A DNA stretch of 64,000 bases from Candidatus Gastranaerophilales bacterium (GTDB taxonomy: Bacteria; Cyanobacteriota; Vampirovibrionia; Gastranaerophilales; Gastranaerophilaceae): positions 124,001-188,000 of the forward strand of contig CALUYD010000001.1 in the NCBI GenBank assembly GCA_944324915.1, given 5' to 3'. This document shows positions 26,161 through 34,520 of the stretch, in pieces. Position 1 is the stretch's first letter. Each line of letters begins with the position of its first letter. The position numbers were made by a program, and so were the translations under genes. Under the pieces are notes generated by a model. The model saw only the letters and a program-made list of their open reading frames with translations. It had not been told where the DNA came from and made no database searches.

Positions 26161-28704
26161 ATGAAAATTTCTCCTGTCAATTTTGGTTATAAAAATAACC
26201 AAATACATTTTCAAAAAAAGACTAAAAAAGTAAATGAAGTTACCCCTGGTAAAACAAAAGCAAAATTTAAAAAAGCTCTGCCTTTCATCTTTGGTGCAAC
26301 ATTAGGATTAGCAGGACTTGGAGCAGGGATTTTAATAGGAGCAAAAAATAATAAAATCCAAGGAAAAATAAACAATAAAAACACTAAAGATATAATGCTT
26401 GCTCTGCTTGCCCTTGGCGGATACGGTATTTATACAAAAAATGAGCTTGATAGTATAGAAATAAATCAAAAACTTGATGAAATTAAAAATGGTAAAGCAC
26501 CAAGCCAACAAGCTCTTAAATCTCAAGGAAATCAATTAAATGAGTTAAGAAGAACACAAACCAATCCGACATTAAATAAACATGCCGGATATTTTCATGA
26601 CATTCTGCTTTTAAAGCAAAATAATGCTCTAAATAAAAACTCTCAAAAATATGCAAAAGCAATAGATTACATACAAAACATAGGTTATGAAAAATTAACT
26701 TCAAGCGCACCTGTTGAACCTCTAACAAAACAAAATCCAACTATTTGGTCTATAACATCAGAATTTGCACCAATCAAAGAAGGCGGTTTAGGCTCAGTTC
26801 CGCCTGAAATAAGAAATAACGCAGAAAAAATCGGTGTTAATATGCCGACTTTTGTTCCTATGTATTTAAATGAAGGAATATCTACTCTTGAAAGCTCTGC
26901 TGATTTCTTTGGAGATAAAACATATACATATACATACAAAGGCAAACAAATGCCTCTTAAAAAGCTCGCAACAATCAATTTAGACGTTTATAAAAATGGC
27001 ATTGCAAAATCAATTCCTGTAAATTACTTCTTATATGAGGATAAAGATTCAAAAGGCACAACAAGACAACTTATATTTATTCATGCAAATGATTATTTTG
27101 ACGGCACAATTTATGAGGGCAATTCTAAAACCGAAGAACCTGAAAAATTTGCATTAATGTCAAAAGCAGTATATGAATTTGCAAAAATAAAACTAGAAGG
27201 ATTAAAAGCAACAAAAGAAATTTCCATAAATGATACAGAAGCATTTAAAAGCGTTAAAGCTCCCGATGGAATGATTTTAAACGATTGGCAAGCAAGCCCC
27301 ACTGCTGCTTTATTAAGATATAAATCAGCAATGGAAAATGCTTATAGCCAATTAAGCGATGAAACAGCTCAAAAACTAAAAAATATGAGATTAATCACCA
27401 TTGGTCATAATGCAACATATCAAGGCTCAACTCAAAATAATAACGATTATTATCAGAAAAAAGCATCAACATCCAATATTTTAAATACTTTATTTGATAA
27501 ATATACTTATGACATCGTATCAAATGCGCAACTAAAAGCAAGCTCAACAGATGAAAAAGACGAAGGCTTAAAAGCATTAGATAACGTATTAGTTATGGAA
27601 TATCAAAAAGATGGAGAAAACTATACTAATTTCTTAAATATGGGTATAGTTTTATCCGATTACTTCAACCCTGTATCTCAAAATTATGCCAATGAATTAA
27701 TTTCACCGCAACATCCTGAATTATCTTATGCGCTTCAATGGGCATTAACTCAAAAAGCAAAAGCAGGCAAATTAATAGGCGTAATTAACGGAAACGACTT
27801 TAATAATTTATCAATTGAAGCAAAAGCAAAACAAATAAAACAAACAACAGGTCTTGATTTTGAAACATATCAAAAAACAAGCTCCATAGAAGAAATTAAA
27901 CAAAAAAGATTTAAAAACAAAATGAATTTATATCAAAATTTTGCTTTGCCATTTTCACATTCCGGCGCTTGTTCAAATGATGAAATTAAAAAAGTTGAAA
28001 ATATTACATCAAGATTAGAATTTTGCGAAGGTGCGCAAGGCACAAATCTTCCTATATTAACAAAAGAAGAACTTGAAGAAACTCCGATTTTAATGTCAGG
28101 CGGAAGATTAGTTTCTCAAAAAGGTATGGATGTATTGTGTGACGCTATAAAAATTCTTTTTGATAATTGGGAAAAAGATTTCAAAGGACACAATAAACCA
28201 ATATTCTATATCGCAGGAGCAGACGGCGAAGGCGGAATTCAAAGAAAAATAATAGAAGATTTAAAAGACAAAAAACTATCTAAAGAAGATAATGACAGAA
28301 TCTTATTTGCACACGGCTTTGCCCCTATGGCAGGAATGATGGCAGGAGCTGACTATTTCTTAATGCCAAGTAAGTTTGAGCCTTGCGGATTAACTCAAGG
28401 AGAATCTTTAGCATTAGGTACACCTGTTATAGCTTCAGCTGTCGGAGGTATTGTAGATACAATCAATCGTGACGGCAAATTTAACGGCGTATTAACAGAT
28501 AAAAATAAACCGCTTGATGCTCAAGAGTTTTATGAAGCAATCAAAAAAGGTCTTGAAATTTATTACAATCAAAAATCAACTTATACAGATATGGTTAAAG
28601 ATTCAATAGATGAAGACTTTAGCTGGATAAAAGAAGGTAAAACAGGACCTGTTTATGATTACTTAGAACTTTTCGGCATAAACAGAAATAGCCTAAATAG
28701 CTAA
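26161..28704 (+). CDS. Membrane-anchored GT5 glycogen/starch-synthase-like glycosyltransferase
   Basis: 847 aa, far longer than usual GlgA (about 480). The first 20 residues (MKISPVNFGY, then IHFQKK) resemble the start of other proteins in this window. Two hydrophobic segments follow (about 40-61 and 78-92). The catalytic GT-B part begins near 195: WSITSEFAPIKEGGLGSVP carries the K-x-G-G-L nucleotide-sugar motif (206-210). Later come SGGRLVSQKGMDVL, FAHGFAPMAGMMAGADYF and SKFEPCGLTQGESLALGTPV, which hold the acceptor and nucleotide residues. Extra inserts lie between the two halves. It may make an alpha-glucan at the membrane. Its 3' end overlaps convergent pdxA by 12 bp. Confidence 0.82.
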   Translation: MKISPVNFGYKNNQIHFQKKTKKVNEVTPGKTKAKFKKALPFIFGATLGLAGLGAGILIGAKNNKIQGKINNKNTKDIMLALLALGGYGIYTKNELDSIEINQKLDEIKNGKAPSQQALKSQGNQLNELRRTQTNPTLNKHAGYFHDILLLKQNNALNKNSQKYAKAIDYIQNIGYEKLTSSAPVEPLTKQNPTIWSITSEFAPIKEGGLGSVPPEIRNNAEKIGVNMPTFVPMYLNEGISTLESSADFFGDKTYTYTYKGKQMPLKKLATINLDVYKNGIAKSIPVNYFLYEDKDSKGTTRQLIFIHANDYFDGTIYEGNSKTEEPEKFALMSKAVYEFAKIKLEGLKATKEISINDTEAFKSVKAPDGMILNDWQASPTAALLRYKSAMENAYSQLSDETAQKLKNMRLITIGHNATYQGSTQNNNDYYQKKASTSNILNTLFDKYTYDIVSNAQLKASSTDEKDEGLKALDNVLVMEYQKDGENYTNFLNMGIVLSDYFNPVSQNYANELISPQHPELSYALQWALTQKAKAGKLIGVINGNDFNNLSIEAKAKQIKQTTGLDFETYQKTSSIEEIKQKRFKNKMNLYQNFALPFSHSGACSNDEIKKVENITSRLEFCEGAQGTNLPILTKEELEETPILMSGGRLVSQKGMDVLCDAIKILFDNWEKDFKGHNKPIFYIAGADGEGGIQRKIIEDLKDKKLSKEDNDRILFAHGFAPMAGMMAGADYFLMPSKFEPCGLTQGESLALGTPVIASAVGGIVDTINRDGKFNGVLTDKNKPLDAQEFYEAIKKGLEIYYNQKSTYTDMVKDSIDEDFSWIKEGKTGPVYDYLELFGINRNSLNS

Positions 28705-29583
28705 TTTTAAAGCCAATTTTATAGCTTCTTCCATGCTTGAAAAATCAGCAATGCCTTTTCCTGCAATATCATAAGCAGTGCCTGATGAAGGTGAAGTTCT
28801 GATAACATCAAGCCCTATGGTTGTATTAATTGCCTTGTCAAAGGCTAGAGCCTTAACAGGACAAAGCCCTTGGTCATGATAACAAGCTAAAATAGCGTCA
28901 TAGCTTAATTTTTTATTATTTAGATATTCTTTTCCGACTTTTGCAAATAACGCATCAGCACTAATCGGATAAGTAATATCTATGCCTTTTTTTAATAAAA
29001 TTTCAACCGCCGGATTTAAAACTTCTATTTCTTCATTTCCTAAAATTCCACCCTCACCACAATGAGGATTTAGCGCACACAATGCAATTTTAGGCTTCTT
29101 GATTTGATATTTTTCGAATAAAAAACTGTTTAAAATTTCACTTTGTAAAACAATATCTTCGATATTTAATTTAACTTCATTTAGCGCACAATGGCGAGTT
29201 AAGAGCATAACTTTTAAATCATCAGCTATAAAAATCATTTGAGCTTTTTGATTATCATGCGCCAATAAACTTTCAATAACTTCTGTTTGACCTGAAAAAT
29301 TGTAATTCGATTTATGAAGCTCATATTTTGAAACAGGAGCAGTTACTATACCTTTAATAATTCCTTCTTTAGCTAAATTACAAGCACATTCAAGCGATTT
29401 ATAGCAAAATGTGCCGTTATCTTTTTCATAAATTTCTAAAAAATCATAATCAACATCAATCTTTTCGCCGATTATTAAAACATCTTCCTTAGAAATTTTA
29501 AGACTATCCAAAGATTTTTTAACTATTTCTTTGCCAATCCCTTTTTTATCGCCTGTCGTAATTGCAATTTTATATGTTTTCAT
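28693..29583 (-). CDS. pdxA: PdxA-family 4-hydroxythreonine-4-phosphate dehydrogenase, possibly PdxA2 type
   Basis: 296 aa. Metal-binding histidines are in place: TRHCALNEV, LNPHCGEGG and CYHDQGLCP. The substrate and C-terminal motif TTIGLDVIRTSPSSGTAYDI is typical. The N-terminal GDKKGIGKEI is a variant of GEPAGIGPE. PdxA acts in vitamin B6 synthesis; PdxA2 paralogues oxidise 4-phospho-threonate or erythronate after a DUF1537 kinase. The overlapping upstream kinase gene (14 bp) favours the second role, though one enzyme could serve both. Confidence 0.88.
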   Translation of the reverse strand: MKTYKIAITTGDKKGIGKEIVKKSLDSLKISKEDVLIIGEKIDVDYDFLEIYEKDNGTFCYKSLECACNLAKEGIIKGIVTAPVSKYELHKSNYNFSGQTEVIESLLAHDNQKAQMIFIADDLKVMLLTRHCALNEVKLNIEDIVLQSEILNSFLFEKYQIKKPKIALCALNPHCGEGGILGNEEIEVLNPAVEILLKKGIDITYPISADALFAKVGKEYLNNKKLSYDAILACYHDQGLCPVKALAFDKAINTTIGLDVIRTSPSSGTAYDIAGKGIADFSSMEEAIKLALKLAI

Positions 29584-30883
29584 TTCTTTTTTTATTAAAA
29601 TACTCTATAATCTCTGACAATGTATTCACTGTACCAAAATTACCGGATTTAGTAACTATAAATTTATTATTTTTATCTATGCACAAAGGTACAGCGGGCA
29701 AAATAACATCTAAAATGTTTAAATAAGTAGAATTTATCTTAATAGCGCATTTATAAGATGTTTCTCCGCCAACCATTATCAATATGAAATTACATTTTTC
29801 ATTAACTAAACTAACCAATTCAGAAAGAAAATCGGTAATTCTTGTAGCAAATTCTTGTTTTGAAATGCCCGCATCAATTAATTGATTAACGTCTTGTTCA
29901 TCTAATATTTCACGATTTATATAAGAAGAATGTATCGCAACATCAACCCCTGCGGTTAATTTAGCAACTATATTATCAACAAATTCTTCATTTACGCCAT
30001 TAATTATGTCTTTCGTTTCTAAATCGATAAAATGAATATCTTTGTTATTTTCTTTTAAATTTCCTATTTGTTTCAAAGTTAATTGCGTTGCAGAACCTGA
30101 CACAATGAACCTTGGTATATTAGGAGTGCAAAAAGAAACTCTATTTTCAGTATCATCATCATCAATTTTTGTCATTGCACTAGCTAAGCCGGCACTTCCG
30201 CAAGGCAAAATATCATAGGAACTTTTATGAATAGCAAGAGCAATTTGCTCTAAATCAACATTAGACATAGCGTCAGCAATAATAATCTTTTTGCCGTTTT
30301 GAATAAGCTCATTTATTTTAAGAGCAATAGGACCAGCGCCTTTTGTAATTACATTAAAGCCGATTTTACCAATGTATGAATGTAATTGAGGATTTAAATC
30401 CTTTTTTATAATATCAGGAATATATGATTCAAAAATAGGTGCTTTAGGATCAAGCGCACATTGAGTTCTCTCTATTGCAACGCCATCTAATAATTGATAA
30501 GAACCTATTGTTGTTCTATTTTCTTCAATATATGCAGGAGCAACAATAGCAGCGTCTTTCCCCACTGCTTCAAGCAAAGCGGTTATTTCGATACCAACAT
30601 TACCCCTCAGGGTTGAATCAATTTTTTTATAGATATTATCAACCGATAAAATTTCTTTTAATTTTTGTGCTACTTTAAGTATTCTATCAAGCGCTGTTTG
30701 CTTATCTACATTTCTGCTTTCTGTTGAAATTGACCAAACTTTAGTTATTTTATCGTTTTCAAAATCATAATTGCAATCAAAAAGTATCTTTGCATTTTTA
30801 CCTTTTTTAAAAAATTGCAAAGCAGTATCATTGGCGCCTGTAAGGTCATCGGCTATTATAACGGTAGAATCAATTAAAGTCAT
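29570..30883 (-). CDS. Four-carbon acid sugar kinase family protein (DUF1537)
   Basis: 437 aa. The N-terminal substrate domain begins VIIADDLTGANDTALQFFKK, with KKIDSTLRGNVG and APAYIEENRTT. The C-terminal nucleotide domain has VSGSATQLTLKQI and MVGGETSYKCAIKI. Characterised relatives phosphorylate D-threonate, D-erythronate or similar acid sugars. It is cotranscribed with the overlapping pdxA-family gene, so a phosphorylation-then-oxidation pathway is likely. AGGTG precedes the ATG. ssb lies 9 bp upstream. Confidence 0.88.
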   Translation of the reverse strand: MTLIDSTVIIADDLTGANDTALQFFKKGKNAKILFDCNYDFENDKITKVWSISTESRNVDKQTALDRILKVAQKLKEILSVDNIYKKIDSTLRGNVGIEITALLEAVGKDAAIVAPAYIEENRTTIGSYQLLDGVAIERTQCALDPKAPIFESYIPDIIKKDLNPQLHSYIGKIGFNVITKGAGPIALKINELIQNGKKIIIADAMSNVDLEQIALAIHKSSYDILPCGSAGLASAMTKIDDDDTENRVSFCTPNIPRFIVSGSATQLTLKQIGNLKENNKDIHFIDLETKDIINGVNEEFVDNIVAKLTAGVDVAIHSSYINREILDEQDVNQLIDAGISKQEFATRITDFLSELVSLVNEKCNFILIMVGGETSYKCAIKINSTYLNILDVILPAVPLCIDKNNKFIVTKSGNFGTVNTLSEIIEYFNKKRNENI

Positions 30884-30892
30884 AGCACCTCG

Positions 30893-31225
30893 CTATTGCG
30901 CTTGAGCATCCTTTTTGCTGCCTACAAAACCGAAATCAGTAGCATTGATTAAATATCTTTCAACCATTTCTCCATCAGGAGCTTGCCATTTTGAAACTAA
31001 AATTTTGCCTTCAACTGAAACCATTGAACCTTTTTTAACCCATTCAGCGGCAGATTCAGCTTTTTTATCCCAAAGTTGAATATTAAACCAATCAGCTTCT
31101 CTTTGCTTAGTTTTTGGATTCCATCTGTCTACTGCGATTGAAAAAGTTGTTTTGCTTTTTCCGCTTTCAAAATATTTAATTTCAGGATCTTGTCCTACTC
31201 TTCCCACTAAAATTGCGCAATTCAT
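30893..31225 (-). CDS. ssb: Single-stranded DNA-binding protein
   Basis: 110 aa from the ATG at 31225, chosen because AAAGG lies about 8 nt upstream. It has an OB fold with AILVGRVGQDPEIKYF at the start, then TTFSIAVDRW, DWFNIQLWDKKAE and GSMVSVEGKI. It ends soon after the fold (SKKDAQAQ) and lacks the acidic D/E-rich tip that recruits repair and replication partners in many bacteria. It is the first gene of the acid-sugar operon by position, but may be only a neighbour. Confidence 0.9.
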   Translation of the reverse strand: MNCAILVGRVGQDPEIKYFESGKSKTTFSIAVDRWNPKTKQREADWFNIQLWDKKAESAAEWVKKGSMVSVEGKILVSKWQAPDGEMVERYLINATDFGFVGSKKDAQAQ

Positions 31226-31273
31226 ATTTATACCTTTATTTTTAATCCTTAAATAAATTATATTATGCAAAAT

Positions 31274-31876
31274 TTAGTTTTGCAAATACACCCTTGCCAG
31301 CGCACATTTTGTATCAGACAAAGTTGAATAAACTATCCTTACAAGTTCGTCTGATACAATATCTACTCTTGAATAGACTAAATCATTTTCTTTTTTTAAA
31401 TTGTCCTCGAATAATTTTAATTTTAACATTCCAATTTCTTGATGACCTTGATAAAACACAAGCATAGGTCTATTATTTAACATTTTTTCTTGTATTTTAT
31501 AATTGCCTAAAGGAATAATTTTATTATCTTCACCCACGATAGAAACAAGCAATTTTATATAATAAACGCCATTTTTAAGGTCTTGAATTGCTTTTTGTTC
31601 TCCACCTATATCAAATTCTTTATCTTGACCTTTTGCTTGAGGTTCAACCCCATATTTTCTTCCAAAAAGAAACGCTTTTAATTTGCCTCCAAAAGTATTT
31701 TCAACAGGTTGAGGAGTTAATTTATTAATAGTATCATTAAATTCTTTATCAGTTACAGGCTTTATTCCATCAAAAGCCGTATCAATAAAATTATAGTCAA
31801 CATCTAGCATTTCAGCTGCTTTTAGCTGAGAAAAAGAAAAAAACAAAAGGAAAATTACAAAAAATATCTTTTTCAT
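31274..31876 (-). CDS. Secreted protein of unknown function
   Basis: 200 aa with a signal peptide (MKKIFFVIFLLFFSFSQLKA). The mature part is soluble with no motif I recognise; a beta-rich segment (YYIKLLVSIVGEDNKIIPLG) sits in the middle. There is no Shine-Dalgarno; TAAAAT ends seven bases before the ATG, suggesting a leaderless mRNA. It is divergent from the TPR gene at 31971. Confidence 0.65.
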   Translation of the reverse strand: MKKIFFVIFLLFFSFSQLKAAEMLDVDYNFIDTAFDGIKPVTDKEFNDTINKLTPQPVENTFGGKLKAFLFGRKYGVEPQAKGQDKEFDIGGEQKAIQDLKNGVYYIKLLVSIVGEDNKIIPLGNYKIQEKMLNNRPMLVFYQGHQEIGMLKLKLFEDNLKKENDLVYSRVDIVSDELVRIVYSTLSDTKCALARVYLQN

Positions 31877-31883
31877 ATTACTA

Positions 31884-31911
31884 ATTTTAATATTTTTTTG
31901 CTCAAAGTAAA
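31884..31911 (-). promoter_or_regulatory. Probable leaderless promoter of the secreted-protein gene
   Basis: On the minus strand TTTACT, 16-bp spacer, TAAAAT, then seven bases to the ATG at 31876. Confidence 0.55.
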
Positions 31912-31934
31912 GAAAAATACACGATTTATTCTAG

Positions 31935-31963
31935 TTTACTAATATGCTTGCAAATAGTATAAT
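31935..31963 (+). promoter_or_regulatory. Probable leaderless promoter of the TPR gene
   Basis: TTTACT, 17-bp spacer, TATAAT, then seven bases to the ATG at 31971. The in-frame ATG at 31944 lies inside this promoter, so it is not the start. Confidence 0.65.
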
Positions 31964-31970
31964 TATTATT

Positions 31971-33884
31971 ATGAATATTCTTCTTATTGTAGGATTAGTA
32001 TTATTTATAGGAACAGTATTTTGGCTTCATTATATCTTCATTACAAACACAGTTAGTGAAATTAAAAAGCCGGAGCCTGTTAAAGAACCTGTTTATGACA
32101 GCGCAATAGACCGTTGCAAAAAACTATATGAGCAAGGGTTACACGCCGAGCTTCAAAGATATGCTCAAAGAGAGCTATCTAAAAATTATGGTGATACAGA
32201 ACTAAGAAGAATTTTAGCTCAATCCCTTATGGAATCAGGCAATGAGCAAATGGCGATTATGCATTATGAAGCGCTATTAAACATAAATTCTTACGATATA
32301 GAAACACAAGAAATTCTAGCAAAATATTATAGCGAAAACGGCCCTAAATCAAAAGCAATAGACCACTACGAACAAATTTTAATGTACGATAGCGGAAATA
32401 TTGAAGCCGTAGAATCATTAGCAAAGTTATATGAAGAAACCCAAAACTTTGAAAAATCAATTGAAATGTATCAAATGATTTTAGATGCGGAATTAGATGA
32501 AGCAAGAAAAATAGAATTAAAATATGTTCTTGCTGATTTATATTTAAAAATTGATGATAATGAAAAATCATTCCAAATGTATGAAGAAATTCATAAAGCT
32601 GATGAAGAAAACCTTGAAGTTTTAATATTATTAGCTGATTTAGCATACAAAAATAAATATTGGCAAGATTGCTTAAAATATTATAAAAAAATTATCTCTA
32701 TTGTTGGAGATGACTTTGAAATCTTGGAAAAAATCGCTCAAATTCAAGTTACGCTTGAAAATTGGGAAGAAGCAATTGAAGCCTACAATAAAATAATTTC
32801 TCTTGAAGATTCGTCAAGCATTAATTATCTATACCACCAAAACGAACTATGTAATGCAATGCTTAAAAATGGTCAATATAGAGAAGCAATAAGTCTTTTA
32901 AAAGATTTATTGGCACAAAACCCAAAAGAAACATCTTTTGCGTTTACCTTAGCTCAAGCATACACTCTAGCAGGCGAATTTCAAATAGGAATTAATATCT
33001 ATAACAAACTTTTAGGCGAATTACCGAGCGAACAAAGCGAAATTATTATAAAATATATCTCTAACATTATCTGCGCTTGGGCGCAAGATTTATTCAAAAA
33101 AGGTCAATACAATCAAGCATTCGATAAATTCTTTGAAGCATTAAAATATAACGAAGAAAATGACGAAGTTTATTGGCAATTAGGCAAATGCAATTACTAC
33201 ATAAAAAGTTTCCAAGACTCAATAGCACATTTCAAAAGAGCTATTGCAATCAAACCGCAAGAATCAATGTATTATTTTGGTTTAGGCTGTGCTTATGATG
33301 AAATGGGCTCAACTAAAAACGCTAAAGTAGCTTTTTATGACGCTATAAACATTAATCCTATGAACACTCAAGCAAGAATTGCTTATGCAATTAGCTTAAC
33401 AAAAGAATTAGAATACGCTCAAAGTATCGAGCAATTTAATACAGTTTTAAAATATATCCCTGATAACGCCGATACTATGTATAATCTTGCTCTTGCTTAT
33501 GAGCTTGTTGGGGACAACGAAAGAGCTATAAAATTCTACAAAAAAGCGCTAGATGTTGAGCCTGAGCATAAAGAGGCAAAACACAATCTTGAATTAATTT
33601 TAGGAGAACCATACAGTCCTAATGAAGCAATAGAATATATTGAAGAAATTCAAGATGATATTTTAGATAAAGATGAAATATCACCTATAATAGAAGCGCA
33701 AGAAATTCCTCAGAAAGAAATAGCTCAAGAAGAAATACCTCAAGAGCAAGAAGAAACAACTCAAGAGCTTCAAGAAGAAAATATTCAAGAAGAAATGCCT
33801 CAAGAACAAGAAGAAATACTTCAAGAAACAGAAGAAGAAATTAACCAAGAAGTAACAATTCAAGAAGAAACTAAAGAAAACTAA
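31971..33884 (+). CDS. Membrane-anchored TPR protein with Gln/Glu-rich tail
   Basis: 637 aa from the ATG at 31971, selected by the promoter position (no Shine-Dalgarno). One N-terminal membrane helix (ILLIVGLVLFIGTVFWLHYI) anchors it. About twelve TPR-like units follow, such as KSKAIDHYEQILMYDSGNIE, QDSIAHFKRAIAIKPQ and NERAIKFYKKALDVEPEHKE. The last 80 residues are a repetitive Q/E-rich tail. It is likely a scaffold for an envelope complex. The stop overlaps that of the convergent small gene by 4 bp. Confidence 0.8.
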   Translation: MNILLIVGLVLFIGTVFWLHYIFITNTVSEIKKPEPVKEPVYDSAIDRCKKLYEQGLHAELQRYAQRELSKNYGDTELRRILAQSLMESGNEQMAIMHYEALLNINSYDIETQEILAKYYSENGPKSKAIDHYEQILMYDSGNIEAVESLAKLYEETQNFEKSIEMYQMILDAELDEARKIELKYVLADLYLKIDDNEKSFQMYEEIHKADEENLEVLILLADLAYKNKYWQDCLKYYKKIISIVGDDFEILEKIAQIQVTLENWEEAIEAYNKIISLEDSSSINYLYHQNELCNAMLKNGQYREAISLLKDLLAQNPKETSFAFTLAQAYTLAGEFQIGINIYNKLLGELPSEQSEIIIKYISNIICAWAQDLFKKGQYNQAFDKFFEALKYNEENDEVYWQLGKCNYYIKSFQDSIAHFKRAIAIKPQESMYYFGLGCAYDEMGSTKNAKVAFYDAININPMNTQARIAYAISLTKELEYAQSIEQFNTVLKYIPDNADTMYNLALAYELVGDNERAIKFYKKALDVEPEHKEAKHNLELILGEPYSPNEAIEYIEEIQDDILDKDEISPIIEAQEIPQKEIAQEEIPQEQEETTQELQEENIQEEMPQEQEEILQETEEEINQEVTIQEETKEN

Positions 33885-34159
33885 AAGGCAACCGTATTAT
33901 CTAGCATAAAACGGTAAAGTCTAACATCATCTTGGACTTCTTTGGGTTTATCTTTTTCTTTTTCAATTCTTTCTTGTTCCTCTTTTGTTTCAGATTTTAT
34001 CTGCACTAGAGGCTGATTTTCTTCTCGATTAAAGAAATTCCACTTAAAGCCGTCTATTAAACCATAATCTGTTTCAGATTTATACGAGCCAAAATTAACG
34101 GCAAGTGATAAACCTTGAAAAACCAATAAAGTAAAAAGTGTGAATAAAATCTTTTTCAT
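33881..34159 (-). CDS. Small secreted protein of unknown function
   Basis: 92 aa. It has a signal peptide (MKKILFTLFTLLVFQGLSLA) and a short mature part with a highly charged stretch (EEQERIEKEKDKPKE). No family recognised. The start has TAATAT ending six bases before it and no Shine-Dalgarno. It is tail-to-tail with the TPR gene and head-to-head with the winged-helix gene. Confidence 0.6.
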   Translation of the reverse strand: MKKILFTLFTLLVFQGLSLAVNFGSYKSETDYGLIDGFKWNFFNREENQPLVQIKSETKEEQERIEKEKDKPKEVQDDVRLYRFMLDNTVAF

Positions 34160-34196
34160 ACTTAAATATTAACACATTTTAGGGTATTATAGAAGT
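34160..34196. promoter_or_regulatory. Compact divergent promoter region with two predicted leaderless starts
   Basis: Only 37 bp separate the two start codons. Minus strand: TAATAT (34171-34166), six bases, ATG at 34159. Plus strand: TATTAT (34185-34190), six bases, ATG at 34197. Each -35 region would overlap the other promoter, so the two are likely in competition. Confidence 0.55.
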
Positions 34197-34520
34197 ATGT
34201 TTGAATATGATTATGAAAATGAGGATAAAGAATTAAAGCTCGTAGGTTTAGAGCTTATGTTTTTGACGCCTGAAAAATATTCAAACCCGCAAGGAATAAC
34301 AGCAGTTGAATTATCAAAAAGAGTAAATTTAAATCTTGATACAGTTAAAAAGAAATTAAAAATTTTATACGAGCACAATATAATTCGTTGTAGCGGAATT
34401 AATCCAAAATATTGGAAATTTGATGAATATAAATATCAAAGACTTGATGAAGAAGATGAAATCTATCAACTTCTTTGTTCTTTTGATGATGTAGATTTTG
34501 ACAGGTATTTTGTATATTGA
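34197..34520 (+). CDS. Small winged-helix DNA-binding protein
   Basis: 107 aa. Residues about 30-70 form a helix-turn-helix with wing: GITAVELSKRVNLNLDTVKK, KLKILYEHNIIRC, then YWKFDEYKY. The rest is acidic. It is probably a transcription regulator; the ligand and targets are unknown. Its stop overlaps the TTG start of the methyltransferase gene (TTGA), suggesting coupling. Autoregulation at the 37-bp divergent promoter is plausible but inferred. Confidence 0.65.
   Translation: MFEYDYENEDKELKLVGLELMFLTPEKYSNPQGITAVELSKRVNLNLDTVKKKLKILYEHNIIRCSGINPKYWKFDEYKYQRLDEEDEIYQLLCSFDDVDFDRYFVY

Noticed and set aside
31944-31970. Longer TPR protein starting at ATG 31944
   Set aside because: This ATG lies upstream of the TATAAT element that best explains transcription, so it would not be in the mRNA.
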